Positions 1-7,354 of a stretch of DNA of 21,956 nucleotides are shown piece by piece (position 1 is the stretch's first letter; every line of letters starts with the position of its first letter). The stretch comes from RGIG4608 sp045631445. Lineage in GTDB: Bacteria > Bacillota > Clostridia > Oscillospirales > CAG-272. The stretch spans positions 1-21,956 of the forward strand of contig JAZQUS010000070.1 of NCBI GenBank assembly GCA_045631445.1. The letters are read 5' to 3'. A model generated the notes under the pieces. The model did no database searches. It saw only the letters and a list, made by a program, of their open reading frames with translations, and was not told where the DNA came from. The translations under genes were made by a program, and so were the position numbers.

Positions 1-48
1 TTGCAAACGGAAAAACATTTGCGCCAAGCGCGTCAGAAGTGAAGGCGC

Positions 49-118
49 ACGATTTGCGCGGTCTAAATTATTACCCACTTATAAAAGTTTTTTGCGAGCT
101 TTTTTTCAAAAAAGCGAA
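49..118 (-). repeat. Dispersed palindromic repeat, left-edge copy
   Basis: Read on the minus strand, this segment has an A/T-rich hairpin (+ strand 98-115, GC plus a T-run facing an A-run plus GC) followed by a 43-nt block at 49-91. That block matches, with a few substitutions and one indel, the plus-strand block at 21889-21932. Shared landmarks are AAAACTTTT, GTGGGT, TAATTTA and CCGCGCAAATCGT. The right-edge copy has a hairpin in the same relative place but with a different stem sequence, so the fold looks better conserved than the bases. No coding potential is seen. The function is unknown; it is probably one member of a genome-wide repeat family. Confidence 0.6.
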
Positions 119-244
119 AATCTTTACTTAACTAACTATTCGATAAATCAAAATTTGAAATTGAAGTACTCTACATCTATATGACGATTGAAAATGCAAA
201 ACCTTACAATTTTTATCTCTAATTTTTTTAAAAATCAAAATATT

Positions 245-2815
245 CTATTTATTATCATACCAAGTTTCGCCGACGGTGAGTTCGACTGAGAGAGGCACGG
301 GCAACTGAATTGCATTTTCCATCTCTTCGCGCAAGATTTTGGAAGCAAGATCGGAGCAAGATTTATGTGCTTCGACGAGAAGCTCGTCGTGTACTTGGAG
401 AATGAGTTTCGCATCAATTCCCTCTTCTTTGAGTCGGCGGTTGACGTTGATCATTGCGACCTTAATTATATCCGCCGCGGTGCCTTGAATTGGGCTATTC
501 ATTGCCACGCGTTCACCGAATTTCTTGAGCATTTTATTCTGCCCTGAAAGCTCGGGGATATATCTTCTTCTACCATAGAGCGTTGAAACAAAGCCGTGCT
601 CGTAGCCCTCTGCAACGATGTCCTTGAGGTATTTATCTACAAGCGGGTAGCTTGACTTATAGCTTTCAATATACTCCTTTGCCTCCTTCATTGAAATGTG
701 GAGATCATCAGAAAGTGAAAACTCACCAATTCCGTAAACAATACCGAAGTTTACCGCCTTTGCACGTTTACGAAGCTCACTTGTTACCATATTTTCAGGA
801 ACGTGGAACACATTTGACGCGGTTGAAGTGTGAATATCGACACCTGACAAAAATGCGCCAATCATATTTTCGTCACCCGAAATTGCGGCAAGAAGACGGA
901 GTTCAATTTGTGAATAGTCGGCATCGACGAGAACGTAATTTTCGTTTTTGGGAATGAAATAATGACGAAGTTCTCTGCCGAGTGTTGTTCTAATCGGTAT
1001 ATTCTGCAAATTAGGTTCGGCAGAGGAAAGACGTCCTGTTGCTGTGCCTGTTTGCTTAAAGGTTGTGTGGATTTTGCTTTCTTCGGTGAGAAGCTTAATA
1101 AATCCATCAACGTAAGTTCCCTTTAATTTCATAACCTGACGGTAGTCGAGAATATCTTGGATAATCGGGTGATATGCACGGAGCTTATCAAGAACCTCTG
1201 CATTTGTTGAATATCCCGTTTTAGTCTTTTTACCGTGTGGGAGCATCAAGGTTTCAAATAAAATTTCACCTAGCTGTTTTGGAGAATTGATGTTGAACTC
1301 CTTCCCTGCATATCCGTATATGCGGTCTGCAAGCTCATTGACGGTTTCGTCAAGGCGGAGTCCGTAATTGACAAGTCCCTCGCGGTCAATTTTAAAGCCC
1401 TCGTATTCCATTTCAAAGAGGACACGAGCAAGTGGCATTTCTATTTCATAAAACAACTTTTCGAAGTGCAAATCTTCGATTTTTTGTTTTAATAATTTAT
1501 AGATTTCGTAGATTACAGGCGCACGTTTTGTATTTTCGTCAAGCACGAGTGACAAATTTGCCATTGCAAGTCTTTCAAGGTCGAAAGAGCCCTCTCCTGC
1601 ATTGAGAACGTATGCCGCAAGCATTATATCAAAATGACAATTTGTAAATTCGATATTCGAAAGCGCGTGATAGGTGCTCTTGCAATCGTGCATTATGAAT
1701 TTGCGTTCTGTATCGCACAAAAATTTACGTGCAGAATTAGGCGTTCCCTCAAAAACAAGAAGGTCGGTTTCTCTTGCACAATAGATTTTATCATCTTCGA
1801 TTGAAATAGCTATTGGTTCGTCTTTAGGAAGTGCCAAAAGTTCTTCTAACGTGACGATTTTTTCTTCTTTTTCGGAAGTTATTTCAACCGTGTCGGAGAA
1901 AAATCCAAGCTGCTCACCGTAAGCGATTTCAGGCTGTGGAGCAGGAGTATTTTTCGATTTGGTTAAACCGAACTTTTTGATAAATCCTGAAAATTCAAGC
2001 TCTGCAAAGAGGTCATACGCGCCATCTCTAAAACCAACAAAGGCAATATCGTCAAGAGTTTCTTCAAGTGGAACATCGGTGCAAATCTGCGCGAGAGTTC
2101 TTGAAAGGTAGGCATTATTTTTATTCTCTGCGAGTTTAACATTGACACTTTTGCCAATTTTATCACTTGGAATATTCGCATAGATATTGTCAAGTGAGCC
2201 AAAGTCGGAGATGAGTTTGAGTGCGGTTTTCTCACCAACACCTGCAACACCGGGGATATTATCTGAACTATCTCCCATAAGCGCCTTGACATCAACAAAT
2301 TGGTTTGCGTCCACTCCGTATTTTTCAAAAAATGCGTTTTTATCCATAACAAGTGTATCCTTGTTTGTGGCAAGGAGCACGGTTGTTTTATCGGTTATAA
2401 GCTGTAGTGAGTCGCGGTCACCTGTTAAAACGAATGCTTCCATATCGTTTTCTTCGGCTCTTTTGGCAAGTGTGCCCAAAATATCGTCCGCTTCAAATCC
2501 TTCCTTTTCAAGCACGGCAAAGCCCATTTCATACAAAACGCGCTTAGCATAGGGAAACTGAACGCGAAGCTCGTCGGGCATGGCATGTCTACCCGCCTTA
2601 TACGCATCATACATCTTATGACGGAAGGTAGGTGCTTTAAGGTCAAAGGCAACCGCCGCGTAGTCGGGCTTCACCGCTTCGACCTGCTTATTTATTATGT
2701 TTATCATACCGAAAATCGCGTTTGTGTAAAGTCCGTTTTTGTTGGAGAGGAGCTTCACACCGTAAAATGCTCTATTAAGTATTGAGTTGCCGTCAATTAC
2801 AAGTAGTTTTTTCAT
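245..2815 (-). CDS. polA: DNA polymerase I (family A), 5' nuclease plus polymerase
   Basis: At 856 aa this is full length for bacterial Pol I, which fills gaps in repair and replaces RNA primers. The N-terminal 5' nuclease (about 1-275) shows VIDGNSILNRAF, GFEADDILGTLA, TGDRDSLQL and the helix-hairpin-helix segment GDSSDNIPGVAGVGEKTA. The C-terminal polymerase shows TGRLSSAEPNLQNIP, motif A DADYSQIELR (about 630), O-helix KAVNFGIVYG (about 686) and motif C QVHDEL (about 807). The middle domain (about 300-480) aligns in layout with the 3'-5' exonuclease, but the DxE metal site reads as AISIEDDKIY and the HNLKYD-like site as HDCKSTYHAL. Proofreading is therefore probably absent, as in several Gram-positive Pol I enzymes. 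The start is supported by AAAGGA 7-12 nt upstream. The stop is TAG. A repeat cassette begins 31 bp upstream of the ATG. Confidence 0.97.
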   Translation of the reverse strand: MKKLLVIDGNSILNRAFYGVKLLSNKNGLYTNAIFGMINIINKQVEAVKPDYAAVAFDLKAPTFRHKMYDAYKAGRHAMPDELRVQFPYAKRVLYEMGFAVLEKEGFEADDILGTLAKRAEENDMEAFVLTGDRDSLQLITDKTTVLLATNKDTLVMDKNAFFEKYGVDANQFVDVKALMGDSSDNIPGVAGVGEKTALKLISDFGSLDNIYANIPSDKIGKSVNVKLAENKNNAYLSRTLAQICTDVPLEETLDDIAFVGFRDGAYDLFAELEFSGFIKKFGLTKSKNTPAPQPEIAYGEQLGFFSDTVEITSEKEEKIVTLEELLALPKDEPIAISIEDDKIYCARETDLLVFEGTPNSARKFLCDTERKFIMHDCKSTYHALSNIEFTNCHFDIMLAAYVLNAGEGSFDLERLAMANLSLVLDENTKRAPVIYEIYKLLKQKIEDLHFEKLFYEIEMPLARVLFEMEYEGFKIDREGLVNYGLRLDETVNELADRIYGYAGKEFNINSPKQLGEILFETLMLPHGKKTKTGYSTNAEVLDKLRAYHPIIQDILDYRQVMKLKGTYVDGFIKLLTEESKIHTTFKQTGTATGRLSSAEPNLQNIPIRTTLGRELRHYFIPKNENYVLVDADYSQIELRLLAAISGDENMIGAFLSGVDIHTSTASNVFHVPENMVTSELRKRAKAVNFGIVYGIGEFSLSDDLHISMKEAKEYIESYKSSYPLVDKYLKDIVAEGYEHGFVSTLYGRRRYIPELSGQNKMLKKFGERVAMNSPIQGTAADIIKVAMINVNRRLKEEGIDAKLILQVHDELLVEAHKSCSDLASKILREEMENAIQLPVPLSVELTVGETWYDNK

Positions 2816-2845
2816 AATTTTTCCTTTTGCCTTTGTTATAAAAAT

Positions 2846-3293
2846 GGCTCCCTTGTGTAAAGGGAGCTGTCAGCTTTGCTGACTGAGGGATTGTTTTACA
2901 ACTCCTTCTATATATTCGCAAACATTTCTAAAATTCTTATGTATCTCGGTATTGGGTATTCTCAAAACCTGCAAACCATACTCTTCTAAAAAAGCAGTTC
3001 GTTGCTTATCATACTCAATGCCTTCTTTTGTATAATGACCTGAGCCATCAAGCTCAATGACTAATTTTGCTGAAGCACAATAGAAATCCACGATATAGTT
3101 GCCTATAATTTTTTGACGAATAAATCTGTTGGGATATGTGCGCAAAAAATCATACCAAAAATGTTTTTCTTCTTTTGTCATATTTTTTCTCAACATTTTT
3201 GCAGTTGGAACTATTTTTTTATTATGTTTTCGTTCCATTACAATCCCTCCGTCACGCTAAAGCGTGCCACCTCCCTTTACACAAGGGAGGCTT
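2846..3293. mobile_element. Hairpin-ended MITE-like cassette carrying a DUF559 gene
   Basis: Two related terminal blocks, 2846-2893 and 3241-3293, lie in inverted orientation. The left block reads GGCTCCCTTGTGTAAAGGGA then a GTCAGC/GCTGAC hairpin and GAGGGATTG. The right block, reverse-complemented, reads GCCTCCCTTGTGTAAAGGGA then a CACGCT/AGCGTG hairpin and GGAGGGATTG. Each end forms two hairpins. Where the stems differ (GGCTCCC/GGGAGCT against GCCTCCC/GGGAGGT) the change is compensated, so the structure is under constraint. The interior holds one gene on the minus strand. No transposase is present, so movement, if it occurs, must be in trans. A related unit without a gene lies at 3687-3795. 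Confidence 0.7.
2870..3238 (-). CDS. DUF559 / VSR-like endonuclease-fold protein
   Basis: A 122-aa protein of the DUF559 family, small proteins with the PD-(D/E)xK fold of very-short-patch-repair endonucleases. Visible family landmarks are the basic N-terminus, TKEEKHFWYDFLR (21-33), the core GNYIVDFYCASAKLVIELDG (46-65) with candidate metal-binding residues D51, E62 and D64, and the closing strand VLRIPNTEI (91-99). The ATG follows GGAGGGATTG of the right terminal repeat, so the repeat provides the Shine-Dalgarno. The last codons (QSLSQQS and TGA) are read from the left repeat. The biological role of DUF559 proteins is not established; a nick or mismatch nuclease is only inferred from the fold. 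Its place inside a repeat cassette suggests hitchhiking cargo or a factor acting on the repeat. Confidence 0.88.
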   Translation of the reverse strand: MERKHNKKIVPTAKMLRKNMTKEEKHFWYDFLRTYPNRFIRQKIIGNYIVDFYCASAKLVIELDGSGHYTKEGIEYDKQRTAFLEEYGLQVLRIPNTEIHKNFRNVCEYIEGVVKQSLSQQS

Positions 3294-3298
3294 ATTAG

Positions 3299-3658
3299 TC
3301 AGCTATCATTTTTACTTTTACAGCAATTCAATAAAATATCATAAAAATGCTCTTTGCTTGTCAGTGAATACTCGTCATCGTCATCTGCTTCAGTAAGATC
3401 AAAAGATAAAGTAAATTCATCTTCAAATATTTGACAATCCATATAATATTCGTTATATTTTGCTTGAATCCCAATACATTTATGATTATCTAACCAATCT
3501 ATATGAATGCTTATTTTATCCAAACCTATTTCACTCAATTTGTCTTTCAAATCGCCAGATAAATATTCTTCCAATAAACTATCAAATGGTGTTCTAATAC
3601 CTACCGATTTGTTATTAAGATACACATTAATCCTTTTCTTTTTTGATAACAGGAACAT
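3299..3658 (-). CDS. Hypothetical acidic 119-aa protein
   Basis: I do not recognise the family. The protein opens with a basic stretch (MFLLSKKKR), then reads as a mixed alpha/beta soluble protein with an acidic run EADDDDE near residue 91 and two adjacent cysteines near the C-terminus. No signal peptide or membrane segment is seen. Translation is supported by GAAGG 7-11 nt upstream of the ATG (plus-strand 3665-3669). The gene is bracketed by two members of the same hairpin repeat family: the DUF559 cassette ends 6 bp from its stop, and the cargo-free copy begins about 30 bp upstream. It could be a small accessory gene brought in with, or trapped between, the repeats. The function is unknown. 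Confidence 0.6.
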   Translation of the reverse strand: MFLLSKKKRINVYLNNKSVGIRTPFDSLLEEYLSGDLKDKLSEIGLDKISIHIDWLDNHKCIGIQAKYNEYYMDCQIFEDEFTLSFDLTEADDDDEYSLTSKEHFYDILLNCCKSKNDS

Positions 3659-3686
3659 AAATTACCTTCTGCAAAATCAAATAAAG

Positions 3687-3795
3687 TCGCTTTGTGCAAA
3701 GGGGAACCGCACAAGCGGTGGAGGATTATTTTTGTTGAATACAATCCCTCCGTCGCGCAAAAGCGCGCCACCTCCCTTTACACAAGGGAGGCTTT
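3687..3795. repeat. MITE-like hairpin repeat without cargo
   Basis: The right half (3741-3795) is nearly identical to the right end of the DUF559 cassette: ACAATCCCTCCG, then CGCGC/GCGCG around AAAA, then CCTCCCTT/AAGGGAGG. The left half (3687-3730) is a diverged counterpart with CTTTGTGCAAAGG, an ACCGC/GCGGT hairpin and GGAGGATTA. The two halves are separated by about 10 bp, so this is the same architecture as 2846-3293 with nothing inserted. It lies just upstream of the 119-aa gene and downstream of the NUDIX gene. Confidence 0.7.
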
Positions 3796-3850
3796 ATGTG
3801 CTTTAGTCTTTGCTACCACAAAAACTGTATTTTGTAAAATTTTATAATTT

Positions 3851-4390
3851 CTATTTATTTTTCATATACCAAACCTTCAAAATGGCAGTTTGGGTTTTTG
3901 CGTCCTCGATTTCGTTATTCATTATCATTTCAACGAGTTTATCGAGGGGAATTTTTACGATTTCGATGAATTCACCGTCGTCAAATTCGGTTTCGGTGAA
4001 GGTGAGTCCTTCTGCAAGGTACATTGAAATTCTTTCGGTAAGGATTGCGGGAGATGGAATTATATCACCGATATGAGTCAAGGTTTCACAAATCGCGCCC
4101 GTTTCCTCACGAAGCTCACGCAATACCGCCTCGCGTCTATCTTCACCTGCATAATCAAGCTTGCCCGCAGGAATTTCAAGAAACATTCTATGGTGCGCGT
4201 ATCTAAATTGTTTTACGCAGATAACCTCATTTTCTGCTGTCAAAGGCACTACGCAAACAGCACCAAGATGCTTTGCATATTCCCTTTTTGCCTCCTTGCC
4301 GTCAGGACGGATTATATCGTCGCAGTAAACGTGCAAAACCTTGCCGTCAAATATAAGATTTTCTCGCTTTGTCTTTTCTTCAAAATTCAT
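3851..4390 (-). CDS. NUDIX hydrolase, ADP-ribose pyrophosphatase type
   Basis: A 179-aa protein with the N-terminal beta-strand region of ADP-ribose/nucleoside diphosphate-sugar hydrolases and a Nudix box at about 76-98 (GKLDYAGEDRREAVL, then REETG with E92, E95 and E96 as metal ligands). The spacing from the box Gly to the first Glu is one residue longer than the textbook GX5E; this variant appears common in this subfamily. The expected reaction is ADP-ribose to AMP plus ribose 5-phosphate, a detoxification or housekeeping step. I chose the ATG at 4390 over an in-frame one 14 codons upstream because it begins one base after the pyruvate kinase stop (TAA-T-ATG), which implies translational coupling. 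The upstream candidate would overlap pyk. Confidence 0.92.
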   Translation of the reverse strand: MNFEEKTKRENLIFDGKVLHVYCDDIIRPDGKEAKREYAKHLGAVCVVPLTAENEVICVKQFRYAHHRMFLEIPAGKLDYAGEDRREAVLRELREETGAICETLTHIGDIIPSPAILTERISMYLAEGLTFTETEFDDGEFIEIVKIPLDKLVEMIMNNEIEDAKTQTAILKVWYMKNK

Positions 4391-4391
4391 A

Positions 4392-5810
4392 TTAGCCAAT
4401 TGTATCAACCTTAATAAGATTTGTGTTTCCACTCTTGCCGTTTATCTGACCGCCTGTGATAACGATTTGATCCCCTGACCTAAGATGGAACAAATCCTTT
4501 GCCGTCTTATAAGCGGAATAGAAAAGAACGTCCGTTGTGGGAACAGATTCGCCAAGCACGGGAGTTACGCCCCAAGAAAGTGAAAGCTTACGAACTGACT
4601 TTTGGTCAACGCAAATACCGATAATATCAACAGGTGGACGGAAACGGCTTACCATTCGAGCAGTTCTACCTGACAAGGAGCAAACAACGATAGCTTTTGC
4701 GTTAAGGTCGATTGCCATTGAGCAGGTTGCGTGGGATACTGCGTCGACGGAGTTTTGAATATCGAATTCTGTATTGAAAAATCTCTTTTTATAGTTGATA
4801 TTTTTCTCTGTGGTTTCGGCAATCTTTGCCATTGTTTGAACCGCAAGAATCGGATATTTACCCATTGCAGTTTCACCTGAAAGCATAATTGCACTTGTTC
4901 CGTCATAAACCGCATTTGCTACGTCACTTATTTCTGCTCTTGTGGGACGGGGATTATAAATCATTGATTCAAGCATTTCGGTTGCGGTGATTACGCGCTT
5001 ACCGAGAAGGCGGCACTTTGTGATAAGGTGCTTTTGGATTTTGGGAAGCTCCTCAAAAGGAATTTCAACTCCCATGTCACCTCTACCAATCATAATGCCA
5101 TCGCAAGATTGACAAATTTCGTCGATGTTATCAACACCGTGCTGATTTTCGATTTTAGCGATAAGTGAAATGTTATCGTTGTGAGTGTGTGCATCAAGGA
5201 ATGCTCTTACGTCGTCAATATCCTGCTTGCAGGAAACGAATGAGCAAGCAATAAAGTCAACATCCTGCTCAATACCAAAAAGAATATCTGCCTTATCAAC
5301 CTCTGAAAGATAAATCTGCTTAAGTACTTTACCAGGGAAGCTCATGCTCTTTCTATTTGAAAGCTCACCGCCTGCGGTTACCTCACAAATGATGTCAGTT
5401 CCCTTGATTTCCTTAACAACAAAGTGAACAAGACCATTATTTACATAAATCTTATTTCCAACCTCAAGGTCATTATGAAGATTAGGGTAGCTTACGGCAA
5501 CTTTCTCCTGATTTCCCACAATCTGCTCGGTTGTAAAAGTAAATGTATCGCCGTCATTAAGATAAATTTTATCATTTTCAAAGGTTCTAATTCTATATTC
5601 GGGACCCTTTGTATCAAGAAGGATTGCAACAGGAAGTCCAAGCTCTTCTCTAACCTTTTTAATTCTATCAATTCTTACCTTGTGCTCCTCGTGTGTACCA
5701 TGTGAAAAGTTAAGGCGCGCAACATTCATACCCGCAAGCATAAGCTCGCGAAGTTTTTCTTCACTCTCTGTTGCAGGACCAATTGTACATACAATTTTCG
5801 TCTTTCTCAT
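4392..5810 (-). CDS. pyk: Pyruvate kinase
   Basis: A 472-aa protein, the normal length for a pyruvate kinase without the extra C-terminal PEP-utiliser domain. It transfers phosphate from phosphoenolpyruvate to ADP in the last step of glycolysis. Visible features are RKTKIVCTIGPA at the N-terminus, substrate and metal residues R32, N34, S36 and D66, catalytic SLIAKIEN (K219, E221), the active-site loop IGRGDMGVEIP (about 241-251), and TATEMLESMI-NPRPTRAE-DVANAVYDGTSAIMLSGETA. The C-terminal domain from about 345 is the allosteric alpha/beta domain. The B-domain entry reads DTKGPEYRIRTF where many homologues have DTKGPEIRTG. Preceded by AAGGAG and by a good promoter; the NUDIX gene follows directly. 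Confidence 0.98.
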   Translation of the reverse strand: MRKTKIVCTIGPATESEEKLRELMLAGMNVARLNFSHGTHEEHKVRIDRIKKVREELGLPVAILLDTKGPEYRIRTFENDKIYLNDGDTFTFTTEQIVGNQEKVAVSYPNLHNDLEVGNKIYVNNGLVHFVVKEIKGTDIICEVTAGGELSNRKSMSFPGKVLKQIYLSEVDKADILFGIEQDVDFIACSFVSCKQDIDDVRAFLDAHTHNDNISLIAKIENQHGVDNIDEICQSCDGIMIGRGDMGVEIPFEELPKIQKHLITKCRLLGKRVITATEMLESMIYNPRPTRAEISDVANAVYDGTSAIMLSGETAMGKYPILAVQTMAKIAETTEKNINYKKRFFNTEFDIQNSVDAVSHATCSMAIDLNAKAIVVCSLSGRTARMVSRFRPPVDIIGICVDQKSVRKLSLSWGVTPVLGESVPTTDVLFYSAYKTAKDLFHLRSGDQIVITGGQINGKSGNTNLIKVDTIG

Positions 5811-5855
5811 ATTATTTTCTCCTTATAATATAAAAGTTCAAATTATTCCAAATAA

Positions 5856-5884
5856 ATTATATCACACAAAAGTCAAGATTACAA
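5856..5884 (-). promoter_or_regulatory. Promoter of pyk-NUDIX operon
   Basis: On the minus strand, TTGTAA (plus-strand 5879-5884), a 17-bp spacer and a perfect TATAAT (5856-5861) lie about 46 bp upstream of the pyk ATG. AAGGAG at 5819-5824 is the ribosome binding site. The placement fits a sigma-A promoter. Confidence 0.6.
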
Positions 5885-5931
5885 GAATTTTTTTAATTAT
5901 TTAATGAATTTTGTTCATATTTTTTGATAAA

Positions 5932-5960
5932 GAAAAAACCCGCTGCATTTGCAACGGGCT
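5932..5960 (-). terminator. Terminator of tRNA-Lys
   Basis: Read on the minus strand, CCCGTTGCA pairs with TGCAGCGGG (nine pairs, one G-T) and is followed by a T-run. It begins right after the encoded CCA of the tRNA, so it ends that single-gene transcript. Confidence 0.8.
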
Positions 5961-6036
5961 TGGTGCTCCATCGGAGAGTCGAACTCCGGACACCATGATT
6001 AAAAGTCATGTGCTCTACCTTCTGAGCTAATGGGGC
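5961..6036 (-). tRNA. tRNA-Lys(UUU)
   Basis: A 76-nt cloverleaf with encoded CCA. The D arm is GCTC-AGAAGGTA-GAGC, the anticodon arm is CATGA-CTTTTAA-TCATG (anticodon TTT) and the T arm is CGGAG-TTCGACT-CTCCG. The acceptor stem is GCCCCAT against ATGGAGC, which leaves a C3.A70 mismatch; with T at position 3 the stem would be perfect. The discriminator is A. The anticodon and D/T arms are intact, so the gene is probably functional, or the mismatch may be an assembly error. Confidence 0.93.
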
Positions 6037-6058
6037 ATATTCGGTTTGCTACCCATAT

Positions 6059-6087
6059 ATAATAACACAAATTTTGCAATTTGTCAA
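6059..6087 (-). promoter_or_regulatory. Promoter of tRNA-Lys
   Basis: On the minus strand, a perfect TTGACA (plus-strand 6082-6087), a 17-bp spacer and TATTAT (6059-6064) end about 22 bp before the tRNA 5' end. Confidence 0.7.
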
Positions 6088-6273
6088 CAATTAGTTTTTG
6101 CAAAAATGTTACAAAATACGAGGGGTATTATTTGTGCAAATTGCACAATCCTCCTATTGTCCGCCATTAAAAAAGCTATTTTGTGCGATAAATGTCTATT
6201 TTGTTTTAGAAAACAGTTGTTTTTTATTATTGATTATGATAAAATATCCTTGAATTTAAATTGGGGGTTTAAT

Positions 6274-7275
6274 ATGAAAAAGGAACATAGAAAAGTTTTA
6301 ATAATTTCTATCACGGCATTTTTACTATTGGGGTTAGTGATATTTTCTTATTTTTATCTACCCTTTACCGTATTTAAAGAGGTGAGGGAAAGCAGAATTG
6401 AGGTTGATAAAGAAAGTTGCACGGTTTCAGTTTCGAGCAACGAGGTTAAAATTTTACATCTCACAGATTTGCACACAAATGGTAAGATTGAAATGCCTCT
6501 TATGTTTTCAATAATGAAGTCCACTATTATGAAAAGTGAGCCCGATCTTATAGTTATCACGGGTGACGTTTTTAGTAGCGGTTGCAAAGAAAAAGATATT
6601 GAAACGCTTTGCGAATTTTTGGATGAAATTGATATTCCTTGGGCAGTTGTACTTGGTAATCACGATGATGAAACTCCCTACTCTCTTGAAGATTTATCTA
6701 AAATTTTAGAAAATGCTGACGGTTCTCTTTTTAAGCGCGGTAACTTAAGTGACAGATACGGAAATTACTATTATTATCTCCAATTTGCAGACGGTAAAAC
6801 TCAACAGTTGATATTTATGGACACAAGATCACGCGGCTTTACCGAGGAGAGCGTTGTATTCTATGAAAATGCAGTATCTGATGCTACACGGTTTGATGGA
6901 GTAAACACGGTTAAAAATTTACTTTTCTATCACATTCCGTTGCAGGAAATGCAGGATGCGGTAAATGCTTATGAAAAGGATTCTTCCATCGGTAGCGGAA
7001 AAATAGGCGAGCCACTTTGTCTTCAAGACAACGAGGTTGGCTTCTTTGAGAAGGTTTTGGACTATGGCAGAACACAGGCAATGATTTTCGGGCACGATCA
7101 TTTTAATAACACAATAATCAATTATATGGGCATGGATTTTTGCTACGGAACGAAAACGGGTATCGCCGGCGGTCACAATTTCAAGCTCGGCGGAAATTTG
7201 ATAACCATGAGCTCCGACGGTGAATATACAATCGAAAGATTGCTCCATTGGGGAAAAGGTGAAGTTCACAAATAA
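6274..7275 (+). CDS. Membrane-anchored metallophosphoesterase
   Basis: A 333-aa calcineurin-like phosphoesterase. An N-terminal basic end and one hydrophobic helix (about 8-30) anchor it, with the catalytic domain probably outside the membrane. The five metal-binding blocks are present: DLH (D65, H67), GD (98), GNHD (128-131), H220 in FYHIP, and GHDH (273-276). This matches the YkuE/purple-acid-like group of bacterial phosphoesterases; the substrate cannot be told from sequence. The reading frame is open back to 6046, but I chose ATG 6274 because it has GGGGG 7 nt upstream and begins with a proper signal-anchor, whereas the 76 upstream codons read as untranslated AT-rich DNA. A possible promoter is TTGTTT-N17-TAAAAT at 6217-6245. 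Confidence 0.9.
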   Translation: MKKEHRKVLIISITAFLLLGLVIFSYFYLPFTVFKEVRESRIEVDKESCTVSVSSNEVKILHLTDLHTNGKIEMPLMFSIMKSTIMKSEPDLIVITGDVFSSGCKEKDIETLCEFLDEIDIPWAVVLGNHDDETPYSLEDLSKILENADGSLFKRGNLSDRYGNYYYYLQFADGKTQQLIFMDTRSRGFTEESVVFYENAVSDATRFDGVNTVKNLLFYHIPLQEMQDAVNAYEKDSSIGSGKIGEPLCLQDNEVGFFEKVLDYGRTQAMIFGHDHFNNTIINYMGMDFCYGTKTGIAGGHNFKLGGNLITMSSDGEYTIERLLHWGKGEVHK

Positions 7276-7283
7276 AAATATTG

Positions 7284-7316
7284 GGCGGTATTTTCTAAAA
7301 TATTCTAAATACCGCC
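7284..7316 (+). terminator. Terminator after the phosphoesterase gene
   Basis: GGCGGTATTT (7284-7293) pairs perfectly with AAATACCGCC (7307-7316). The T-rich tail TTGACTTTTT that follows doubles as the -35 region of the next promoter, so termination and initiation are packed end to end. Confidence 0.6.
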
Positions 7317-7344
7317 TTGACTTTTTGCGAAATAATGATATAAT
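7317..7344 (+). promoter_or_regulatory. Strong promoter for the tRNA-Leu locus
   Basis: TTGACT at 7317-7322, a 16-bp spacer and a perfect TATAAT at 7339-7344. The predicted start near 7350 falls just before the partial tRNA-Leu copy at 7359, so the structured segment would be the 5' part of the transcript that also carries tRNA-Leu(CAG). Confidence 0.7.
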
Positions 7345-7354
7345 AATGCTTGTT

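Noticed and set aside
2846..3795. Autonomous insertion sequence
   Set aside because: There is no transposase frame; the only gene inside the repeats is DUF559, so the unit is called MITE-like.
4391..4432. Upstream start of the NUDIX gene overlapping pyk
   Set aside because: The ATG one base after the pyk stop gives normal family length and coupling; the upstream start would add 14 residues encoded within pyk.
6046..6273. N-terminal extension of the metallophosphoesterase
   Set aside because: The frame is open, but the ATG at 6046 lacks a ribosome site, overlaps the tRNA-Lys promoter and would bury the signal-anchor helix.
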